The translations under genes and the position numbers were made by a program. The notes beneath the pieces were generated by a model that was given only the letters and a program-made list of their open reading frames with translations, ran no database searches and was not told where the DNA came from. From the NCBI GenBank assembly GCA_038043025.1, contig JBBTCW010000060.1:1-9740 (forward strand): a DNA stretch of 9,740 bases, read 5' to 3'. Origin of the DNA: O2-02-FULL-42-9 sp038043025 (lineage in GTDB: Bacteria; Pseudomonadota; Gammaproteobacteria; UBA12402). This document shows, in pieces, positions 5,742-9,740 of the stretch. The first letter of the stretch is position 1. Each line of letters starts with the position of its first letter.

Positions 5742-6452
5742 ATGCCAAAAATCGTTATTTTATCCTCTGCTTTACAAGAAATAACGCCTTTTTATAAACA
5801 TATTACAGATTTAAATACAATAGAAAGAAAAAACATCGAATTTCGCCATGGCCTTTTTGGTCAGCATGAAATTATCTTAGGCGTGACGGGCGTTGGTATG
5901 GTAAATTCCGCCGCAATCAGCGCTTTGGCAATTGAATGGTTTCGACCTGATTTGCTAATTTTCTGCGGTGTTGCAGGCGGCATGTCTTCAGAAATAAAAA
6001 TTGGGGATGTTGTCATTGCGACTGAGGTAGCCGAGCCCGAATTTTTGACAATATATTCAAAATTTGCCGATACCCCCTTTGAACATACGTTGATTCACCC
6101 ACATAAACAGATAATGCAACCAGCATGGTTTCCTTCAACCTCATTTCCGGATATATCAAAACCAAATGATAAATATGATGTGCATAGTGGCCGTATTGCG
6201 AGCAGCGATCAATTCCCCGCCCCAAAAGAGGAATATTCTCTATTGCTTCGTGAACATGTTTTAGCGATCGATATGGAAACAGCGGCCATGTATCAAGCGG
6301 GCTGGATTACCAACGTGCCCACCTTAGCAGTAAGAGGTATTTCTAATTGTTTATTGAAAGATGGTAGCGATCCTGAAATGTCGGAGGCCAATGTTAATGA
6401 AGCGCCTCAGCGAGCAACAGACGTTTGTTTAGATTTAATAGAACAATTCTAA
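5742..6452 (+). CDS. MTA/SAH nucleosidase-like protein (PNP/UDP phosphorylase superfamily)
   Basis: The 236-residue protein follows E. coli MTAN along its length: KIVILSSALQEI aligns without gaps to KIGIIGAMEEEV, so Glu13 equals catalytic Glu12. FCGVAGGMSSEIKIGDVVIAT (from 74) is the conserved glycine loop, RIASSDQF (151-158) matches the purine-loop region, and AIDMETAAMYQAG (175-187) carries the ribose-binding Glu179. The catalytic Asp197 of MTAN (..RAISD..) is here Asn202 in VRGISN. MTAN cleaves adenine from methylthioadenosine and S-adenosylhomocysteine; some relatives such as futalosine hydrolase have, as I recall, Asn at this place. So the substrate may differ or activity may be low. Start 5742 has AGGA (5729-5732) at nine bases; an earlier GTG at 5691 has none. 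Its 3' end lies 6 bp from the end of a convergent small gene. Confidence 0.8.
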   Translation: MPKIVILSSALQEITPFYKHITDLNTIERKNIEFRHGLFGQHEIILGVTGVGMVNSAAISALAIEWFRPDLLIFCGVAGGMSSEIKIGDVVIATEVAEPEFLTIYSKFADTPFEHTLIHPHKQIMQPAWFPSTSFPDISKPNDKYDVHSGRIASSDQFPAPKEEYSLLLREHVLAIDMETAAMYQAGWITNVPTLAVRGISNCLLKDGSDPEMSEANVNEAPQRATDVCLDLIEQF

Positions 6453-6458
6453 AAAGAT

Positions 6459-6677
6459 TTATTGTAACAAAGCAGGATTACAGAATATGTCTTCACTGAA
6501 ATCATCTCTACTAAAACACATCTTTTCTGCACGAATCAATGAGATAATTTCTTGAAGCGACGCTGAAATAGGCACCTTAAATAATTTACTTTTATCTGGA
6601 ATATTCCGAGGCAAAGGACGTTTCGAGTGGATATTATAATGTCCATCTTGATGAACGAGCAGGTAAAAAGTTTTCAT
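6459..6677 (-). CDS. Small hypothetical protein (72 aa)
   Basis: I do not recognise this protein. It begins MKTFYLLVHQDGHYNIHSKR, is mixed charged and hydrophobic with no membrane helix, and has two cysteines near the end. The first 25 residues look like a short two-strand unit (FYLLVHQDGHYNI) and 37-50 a helix (PISASLQEIISLIR). The start is well supported: GGGG lies six bases before the ATG, inside the last codons of the upstream small gene. Upstream stop and this ATG are only three bases apart, which points to translational coupling. Confidence 0.6.
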   Translation of the reverse strand: MKTFYLLVHQDGHYNIHSKRPLPRNIPDKSKLFKVPISASLQEIISLIRAEKMCFSRDDFSEDIFCNPALLQ

Positions 6678-6680
6678 AAT

Positions 6681-6854
6681 TTACCCCTTTTGCCTTAGGC
6701 TTATTTTTTTTCTTTTTCTGCCGATAGATGACGAAAAACCCCCTATAATTGAGTGTATATTTTTTACGACAAATGTAAATACAGTAAAAAATACGGTACG
6801 TATAAATTCCGGGGTTATTAATCCTGATAAAGACGCGTCAACAGTGGTTTTCAT
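6681..6854 (-). CDS. Possible small single-pass membrane protein (57 aa)
   Basis: From the ATG at 6854 the product has one hydrophobic stretch (about residues 12-40, ITPEFIRTVFFTVFTFVV and a following IIGGF) and then a very basic tail (GRKRKKISLRQKG). That pattern suits a membrane segment with the tail inside the cell. The frame stays open further to a TTG at 6887, but that would run into the palindrome by the luxR promoter. No clear ribosome site precedes 6854, so the case rests on the open frame, the composition and the tight coupling to the next gene. I recognise no family. Confidence 0.4.
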   Translation of the reverse strand: MKTTVDASLSGLITPEFIRTVFFTVFTFVVKNIHSIIGGFSSSIGRKRKKISLRQKG

Positions 6855-6870
6855 GGCGGTTATTGGATCA

Positions 6871-6893
6871 CACTTTTTGCTGAGCAAAAATTG
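6871..6893. promoter_or_regulatory. Lux-box-like palindrome abutting the luxR -35
   Basis: TTTTTGCTGAGCAAAAA (6874-6890) is a perfect 17-bp dyad (8+1+8). Two of the next three pairs also match, giving 10 of 11 pairs over 6871-6893. It ends exactly where the TTGATA -35 begins, so its centre is about 44 bp above the predicted transcript start. LuxR-type activators bind dyads of about 20 bp centred near -42.5. It also lies above the divergent small genes. Confidence 0.55.
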
Positions 6894-6919
6894 ATATTTT
6901 AATACGATTATGTTAATAT
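6891..6919 (+). promoter_or_regulatory. Sigma70-like promoter of the PAS-LuxR gene
   Basis: TTGATA (6891-6896), a 17-bp spacer, then TAATAT (6914-6919). The predicted start is near 6926, leaving a leader of only about 16 bases with no Shine-Dalgarno sequence before the ATG at 6942. Confidence 0.6.
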
Positions 6920-6941
6920 TTTCTTATTTAAGCTTTCGCCT

Positions 6942-7610
6942 ATGGATATAGTTGATCGCATCACAGGCATGATTTCTGAAAAAGATGAAAACTCCGTTGT
7001 AACCTGCTGTAATGAGATTTTTTTGAAATATGCTGGCGTAAAATCTTTTGATGATATTTTGGGTCATACGGATTACGATTTTCCTTGGCAAAACTTTGCA
7101 GATATCTATCGCGCACATGAAAAAGATGCCCTTGTCGGAAATAACTATAGCACTTTCTATCCCGTTAAAGATTGTCATGGAACCCATAAATTATTTATGC
7201 ACACAAAAGTGCAAAAGCTTAGTCCGGATGGTGAAATACTCGGCATTAAATGTCATGCGGCTGAAATTTTAAATCCGCAAACCGCCAATTTGATGCAAGC
7301 ATTATCAAGTTATATCCCTGAAAAACAGACATCGTTTTTTATTGGAAAAAAATTCAAAAATTTAACATTACCGCCACAACAACAAGAGGTATTGTTTTTC
7401 TTGCTTCGCGGAAAAACGTCAAAACAAATCGCTAAAATTATGCGGCTTTCCCCCAGAACAATTGAATTTTATATAACGATTTTGAAAGAGAAATTTAACT
7501 GCCAGACCAAACAAGCATTAATCGAATGCGCCATCAATCAGGGCTTTATGGAAATGATTCCAGAATATAAAATCGCAAAATATTTATTTGAACAATTAAA
7601 AACGCAATAA
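6942..7610 (+). CDS. PAS-LuxR family transcriptional regulator (orphan)
   Basis: The 222-residue protein has an N-terminal PAS-like sensor (about 8-110) with N24EIFLKYAGVKSFDDILGHT and a long YPVKDCHGTHKLF..K hairpin, and a C-terminal LuxR/FixJ HTH (about 142-205): LPPQQQEVLFFLLRGKTSKQ, then IAKIMRLSPRTIEFYITILK. The DNA-recognition helix is SPRTIEFYI. This PAS plus LuxR design, with the 'SPRTVEFY' form of the motif, is frequent in Coxiella and Legionella as orphan regulators. It lacks an acyl-homoserine-lactone binding domain and no luxI is present, so the signal is unlikely to be a standard AHL. Cys22, Cys23, Cys78 and Cys104 in the sensor part might bind a ligand or metal, but that is a guess. 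Regulation: strong promoter with an abutting palindrome, pointing to autoregulation. It is followed by the repeat cluster. Confidence 0.88.
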   Translation: MDIVDRITGMISEKDENSVVTCCNEIFLKYAGVKSFDDILGHTDYDFPWQNFADIYRAHEKDALVGNNYSTFYPVKDCHGTHKLFMHTKVQKLSPDGEILGIKCHAAEILNPQTANLMQALSSYIPEKQTSFFIGKKFKNLTLPPQQQEVLFFLLRGKTSKQIAKIMRLSPRTIEFYITILKEKFNCQTKQALIECAINQGFMEMIPEYKIAKYLFEQLKTQ

Positions 7611-7624
7611 AAAACCAGAAGAGC

Positions 7625-7668
7625 CGTCATCCCGGAAAATCTGCGTAGCAGATTTATCCGGGATCCAG
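7625..7668. repeat. Front-type palindrome 1
   Basis: CCCGG (7631-7635) pairs with CCGGG (7658-7662), and an inner AAATCTGC / GCAGATTT arm (7637-7644 and 7648-7655) closes over three bases. Confidence 0.85.
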
Positions 7669-7673
7669 TCTTT

Positions 7674-7703
7674 GTCATCCCGCGACTTGATCGCGGGATC
7701 CAG
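7674..7703. repeat. Front-type palindrome 2 (short)
   Basis: CCCGCGA (7679-7685) pairs with TCGCGGG (7691-7697) over a five-base loop, inside the same GTCAT...GGATCCAG frame. The inner arm of the longer copies is missing. Confidence 0.85.
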
Positions 7704-7782
7704 GGAACGCTTTAGTTCTGCACTTCGATTCCCCTAGATTCCGGACATTGTTGCGCAACGGCGCAACAATTCCGGAATGACG
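7704..7782. repeat. 79-bp repeat, copy 1
   Basis: Linker GGAACGCTTTAGTTC... plus back palindrome. The stem has ATTCCGG (7738-7744) with CCGGAAT (7772-7778) and ATTGTTGCGC with GCGCAACAAT inside it, a loop of four bases. It is identical to copy 3. Confidence 0.93.
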
Positions 7783-7796
7783 GGGCGTTTGTTTTT

Positions 7797-7840
7797 CGTC
7801 ATCCCGGAATTCCGCCGAAGGCGGAATATCCGGGATCCAG
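7797..7840. repeat. Front-type palindrome 3
   Basis: CCCGG (7803-7807) pairs with CCGGG (7830-7834); the inner arm ATTCCGCC / GGCGGAAT (7809-7816 and 7820-7827) differs fully from those of palindromes 1 and 2. Confidence 0.88.
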
Positions 7841-7919
7841 GGAACGCTTTAGTTCTGCACTTCGATTCCCCTGGATTCCGGACATTGTTGCGCAACGGCG
7901 CAACAATTCCGGAATGACG
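7841..7919. repeat. 79-bp repeat, copy 2
   Basis: It differs from copies 1 and 3 at one base (CTGGATTCC in place of CTAGATTCC). With palindrome 3 directly before it, 7797-7919 is a complete 123-bp unit with near-perfect inverted ends. Confidence 0.93.
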
Positions 7920-7935
7920 AGACTTTGTTTTCCAT

Positions 7936-8014
7936 GGAACGCTTTAGTTCTGCACTTCGATTCCCCTAGATTCCGGACATTGTTGCGCAACGGCGCAACA
8001 ATTCCGGAATGACG
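7936..8014. repeat. 79-bp repeat, copy 3 (front palindrome lost)
   Basis: Identical to copy 1, but only 16 bases separate it from copy 2 and no front palindrome precedes it, so this copy is partial. Confidence 0.93.
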
Positions 8015-8037
8015 GGAAAAAAAGAAACTTGCTTTGA

Positions 8038-8562
8038 TTAGACAATCATACTATTCGCCATCTCAATCAAATTTTTCTTCGCGTTGAGTGCCTCTAAATT
8101 CCAACTCAAGGTATACAGCACAAAGTTTTGGCGCCACTGCAATTGTGCAGGCCAAAAATCACCCATCGCATGACTTGGCGTAAAATAGCCTAGTACTTGG
8201 TTTTTTAAGTGCACAGGCCATGTAATAGCATTGTCCTGCCTGTCATAATAAATCGAGGGATACGCGCTCTGCTCTGCTTGCAAATGCCCCACATGACAAA
8301 CCTTTGTGCCATGACATGTCTTCGTGCTATCAATATTAATTGTATAACCATTGCGATTGATGTCGATGTCGGAAAAATAAATTTTATTTCTACACGAGAT
8401 TTTTTGCGGAAAAACAAACGTCATGTTTATTTTGGATTTTGCCTGTTGCATTTGATTGATTAAATCAGGCAAAAGCGCTTGAGTTAAACATAATTCATGC
8501 TCATCCGCATAAACAGTGCTTATAAACAAACTTATCAATAGAATAAAAAATATTTTCTTCAT
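8038..8562 (-). CDS. Exported protein of unknown function, four cysteines
   Basis: The 174-residue product starts with a textbook signal peptide, MKKIFFILLISLFISTVYA, cleaved before DEHELC (residue 20). The mature domain of about 155 residues has Cys25, Cys57, Cys83 and Cys89, the last two in TCHGTKVCHVGHL, and a Trp/Tyr-rich C-terminal half with LGYFTPSH, WPAQLQWRQNF. Such YFTP...PA..W patterns occur in uncharacterised secreted proteins I cannot name with certainty. Two disulphides are likely. The frame runs open to 8778, but the ATG at 8562 has GAGGA seven bases upstream and the signal peptide right after it; the upstream part overlaps another small gene in a different frame. Last gene of the rubrerythrin operon. 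Confidence 0.8.
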   Translation of the reverse strand: MKKIFFILLISLFISTVYADEHELCLTQALLPDLINQMQQAKSKINMTFVFPQKISCRNKIYFSDIDINRNGYTINIDSTKTCHGTKVCHVGHLQAEQSAYPSIYYDRQDNAITWPVHLKNQVLGYFTPSHAMGDFWPAQLQWRQNFVLYTLSWNLEALNAKKNLIEMANSMIV

Positions 8563-8572
8563 CGCTATTCCT

Positions 8573-8740
8573 CTATTTTCCACCCGACGAAGGTGCTGTG
8601 CCATAACCTCTTGCGTCAGACCCTGGTGGTGTGATTTTTTGACGTTCATTCTTCTCTTGCGGAGTGCCCCATAATTTGTTCGCCCAAGCCATGACCTGTT
8701 GAAAAACACTGGGTTCTTTTGGTGGATCACCGGGTTGCAT
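8573..8740 (-). CDS. Small Pro/Gly-rich protein (55 aa) inside the rubrerythrin operon
   Basis: A short frame from ATG 8740 to TAG 8573 encodes 55 residues beginning MQPGDPPKEPSVFQQVMAWA, then NKLWGTPQEKNERQ, and a Gly/Ser/Pro tail (TPPGSDARGYG...SSGGK). A short helix (about 11-25) with two Trp lies between proline-rich, flexible ends; there is no signal peptide or membrane helix. It has a strong ribosome site (AGAGGAG, eight bases before the ATG). It starts 31 bp after the rubrerythrin stop, and its stop is 10 bp before the next start. I know no family for it. The spacing makes it a real gene of a three-gene operon. Confidence 0.68.
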   Translation of the reverse strand: MQPGDPPKEPSVFQQVMAWANKLWGTPQEKNERQKITPPGSDARGYGTAPSSGGK

Positions 8741-8771
8741 ATTTTTGCTCTCCTCTTTAAAACATCAGATA

Positions 8772-9347
8772 TTACCAATTCTCCCCTAACAATTCAAAAT
8801 GCGCCTGTGGATGATCGCATGCGGGACATATTGCGGGCGCCTCAACGCCTTCATGCAAATAACCACAATTACGACAACGCCAAATAACGATTTTACCGCG
8901 CTTGAACACTCGACCATTTTCAATGTTGTGCATGAGATCAATGTAACGCTTTTCATGCTGTTTTTCGGCCACCGCAATGGCTGTAAATGCGGCAGCAATT
9001 TCATTAAATCCTTCTTCTCGCGCTATTTTTGCAAAGCTTGGATACATATCAGTATGTTCATAGTGCTCGCCTGCCGCGGCCGCTTTTAAATTTTCTTCTG
9101 TTTTGCCAATTACGCCAGCTGGAAAGCTCGCCGTAATTTCAACATCGCCGCCTTCTAAAAACTTAAATAATCGTTTGGCATGCTCGCGTTCTTGATTCGC
9201 TGTCTCTTCAAAAATCGCAGAAATTTGCTCATAGCCCTCTTTTTTGGCTTGTTTCGCAAAATACGTATATCGATTGCGCGCCTGTGATTCGCCGGCAAAA
9301 GCTTTTAATAAGTTTTTTTCGGTTTCTGATCCTTTTAACATATTCAT
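8772..9347 (-). CDS. rbr: Rubrerythrin
   Basis: The 191-residue protein has the length and all ligands of classic rubrerythrin (Desulfovibrio vulgaris). The diiron site is Glu20 (AGESQAR), Glu53 and His56 (NQEREH), Glu94 and Glu97 (GEHYEH), Glu128 and His131 (AEKQH). The C-terminal rubredoxin-like Fe site is Cys158, Cys161 (CRNCGY), Cys174 and Cys177 (CPACDH). It reduces hydrogen peroxide to water in the cytoplasm, with electrons from NAD(P)H through rubredoxin-type partners. Start ATG 9347 has GGAG eight bases upstream. It is the first gene of an operon with a 55-aa protein and an exported protein. The promoter carries an FNR-type dyad, which suggests induction at low oxygen or under redox stress. 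Confidence 0.97.
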   Translation of the reverse strand: MNMLKGSETEKNLLKAFAGESQARNRYTYFAKQAKKEGYEQISAIFEETANQEREHAKRLFKFLEGGDVEITASFPAGVIGKTEENLKAAAAGEHYEHTDMYPSFAKIAREEGFNEIAAAFTAIAVAEKQHEKRYIDLMHNIENGRVFKRGKIVIWRCRNCGYLHEGVEAPAICPACDHPQAHFELLGENW

Positions 9348-9391
9348 TTTCTTGACTCCATCGCTTTACCCAGCGGGGCAAAAATTTTTCC

Positions 9392-9420
9392 ATTAGAAAC
9401 AAGAGTTTATCATCTGTCAC
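9392..9420 (-). promoter_or_regulatory. Sigma70-like promoter of the rubrerythrin operon
   Basis: On the minus strand GTGACA (9420 to 9415), a 17-bp spacer, and TCTAAT (9397 to 9392): five of six matches in each hexamer. The predicted start is near 9385, leaving a leader of about 38 bases. Confidence 0.65.
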
Positions 9421-9434
9421 ATGATTTGCATCAT
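9421..9434. promoter_or_regulatory. FNR-type dyad ATGATTTGCATCAT
   Basis: TGAT-N4-ATCA core directly upstream of the rubrerythrin -35. Its centre (9427.5) is about 42.5 bp from the predicted transcript start, the normal place (-41.5) for a class II activator of the FNR/CRP family. The outer bases are A/T instead of the FNR consensus T/A. A fnr-like gene is not in the window. Confidence 0.5.
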
Positions 9435-9469
9435 TTTTTTCAACAAAACGGCCGAACTTGTTGAAAAAA
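9435..9469. promoter_or_regulatory. Perfect 12-bp inverted repeat between divergent genes
   Basis: TTTTTTCAACAA (9435-9446) and TTGTTGAAAAAA (9458-9469) with an 11-base GC-containing spacer. It sits between the FNR-type dyad and the promoter of the proline-rich gene. It resembles a terminator, but no gene is transcribed towards it, so an operator shared by the two divergent promoters is more likely. Confidence 0.5.
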
Positions 9470-9470
9470 G

Positions 9471-9499
9471 TTGATCTTTTATCACCCTTTTGCTACTCT
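9471..9499 (+). promoter_or_regulatory. Possible promoter of the proline-rich gene
   Basis: TTGATC (9471-9476), 17 bp, then TACTCT (9494-9499) preceded by TGC, an extended -10 form. The -10 has only three matches, so support is moderate. Confidence 0.4.
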
Positions 9500-9533
9500 G
9501 CTTTCGTAATAATAAAAATATGAGGAATATAGC

Positions 9534-9740
9534 ATGCCACCTAAGCGAGAATTAGACCCCCAAGAACCATACCCCCAAGGTTTTGCCCCCCAAGGATCAT
9601 ACTTTCAATCCGCAGGATTCTTTTCAGGTGTTCCAGGTGTTCCAGGTGTTCCCCTGTTCGTTGGACAACCTCCCTTACCCCCTCCATTTTTTGCGTCCTT
9701 ACCCCCTCACTTCATGGAAATGCAGCCAAACGAGATTCCT
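9534..9740 (+). CDS. Proline-rich protein, N-terminal part (runs off the window)
   Basis: The first 69 residues are seen; the frame is still open at 9740. Eighteen of them are proline. The segment has PQ-type imperfect repeats (DPQEPYPQGFAPQGSYFQ), a GVPGVPGVP tandem repeat (32-40), and a PPLPPP stretch (46-51). There is no signal peptide. The start is well supported by GAGGA (9522-9526) seven bases before ATG 9534. This looks like a flexible N-terminal arm in front of a domain outside the window. Eukaryote-like proline-rich arms occur in effectors of Legionellales, but that is only a suggestion. Confidence 0.75.
   Translation, partial: MPPKRELDPQEPYPQGFAPQGSYFQSAGFFSGVPGVPGVPLFVGQPPLPPPFFASLPPHFMEMQPNEIP
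9627..9653 (+). repeat. Three 9-bp tandem repeats coding GVP
   Basis: GGTGTTCCA twice and GGTGTTCCC once, in frame, giving Gly-Val-Pro three times. The near identity at DNA level suggests recent slippage expansion. Confidence 0.85.

Larger units (their letters stand above)
7625..8014. repeat. Cluster of palindromic repeats between convergent genes
   Basis: This 390-bp block fills the gap between luxR and the exported protein gene. It has six stem-loops: three of 'front' type (CGTCAT-CCCGG...CCGGG-ATCCAG) and three of 'back' type (ATTCCGG...CCGGAATGACG). Front and back units joined by a fixed linker make a MITE-like unit with inverted ends (CGTCAT). Three 79-bp copies of linker plus back unit are almost identical. 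There is no credible gene inside; the minus-strand open frame at 7799-7990 only reflects the repeats. In this position it could act as a two-way transcription stop. Confidence 0.9.

Noticed and set aside
6855..6887. TTG extension of the 57-aa membrane protein
   Set aside because: It would read through the luxR palindrome and has no ribosome site.
6942..7610. Quorum-sensing LuxR with AHL domain
   Set aside because: The sensor part looks like PAS, the AHL-binding residues are absent, and there is no luxI in the window.
7799..7990. Open frame of 63 codons on the minus strand
   Set aside because: It lies wholly in the repeat cluster and its protein is a translation of the palindromes.
7704..8014. 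Possible CRISPR array
   Set aside because: Repeats are 79 bp, intervals are 58 and 16 bases and consist partly of another palindrome, and no cas gene is near.
8563..8778. N-terminal 72-residue extension of the exported protein
   Set aside because: It hides a signal peptide that directly follows a good ribosome site, and overlaps a better supported small gene in another frame.
8799..9089. Plus-strand frame inside rubrerythrin
   Set aside because: Shadow of a gene with all known ligands on the other strand.
9435..9469. Rho-independent terminator
   Set aside because: It has a stem with T and A runs, but both flanking genes are transcribed away from it.

Overview
The window looks like a chromosomal accessory stretch from an AT-rich gammaproteobacterium, most likely of the Legionellales (Legionella, Coxiella or Berkiella-like). 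The reasons are a PAS-LuxR orphan regulator of the kind common in Coxiellaceae, the CGTCATcCCGG...CCGGaATGACG palindromic repeats typical of such intracellular lineages, a Methyltransf_32-type methyltransferase, and a proline-rich protein of unknown function. The taxonomic placement is inference; there is no rRNA or housekeeping marker here.

Left part (1-3206) is a decayed mobile or toxin-antitoxin zone. It holds the 3' end of an IS66-type transposase (minus) abutting a 5'-truncated XRE/HigA-type regulator (plus), a full tyrosine recombinase (minus), a small exported four-cysteine protein (plus), an orphan ribbon-helix-helix antitoxin (minus), and an Rrf2/IscR-like regulator without Fe-S cysteines (minus). 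A 63-bp fragment of an Rrf2 paralogue sits just downstream of the antitoxin, where a toxin gene would be expected.

Middle part (3207-6680): a membrane-anchored DUF4015-type putative glycoside hydrolase overlaps a HIT-family protein by the ATGA mode. A SAM-dependent methyltransferase (minus) converges on HIT with a 6-bp overlap and diverges from an MTA/SAH nucleosidase-like protein (plus), so a SAM user and a probable remover of SAM by-products share a 90-bp divergent region. Two very small genes, probably translationally coupled, follow on the minus strand.

Right part (6680-9740): the PAS-LuxR gene has a good sigma70-like promoter with a 17-bp perfect palindrome directly abutting the -35, at the usual position of a lux box. 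It is followed by a cluster of variable-arm palindromic repeats with three 79-bp copies. Then comes a minus-strand operon of rubrerythrin, a 55-residue protein and an exported four-cysteine protein. It is driven by a strong promoter with an FNR-type dyad about 42.5 bp upstream of the predicted start. Divergent from it is the 5' end of a proline-rich protein with a GVP tandem repeat.

I see no CRISPR array, tRNA, rRNA or recognised defence system. The most novel-looking items are the palindrome and promoter arrangement at luxR, the rubrerythrin operon with its tiny middle gene, the nucleosidase with Asn in place of the catalytic Asp, and the traces of recombination around the TA genes.
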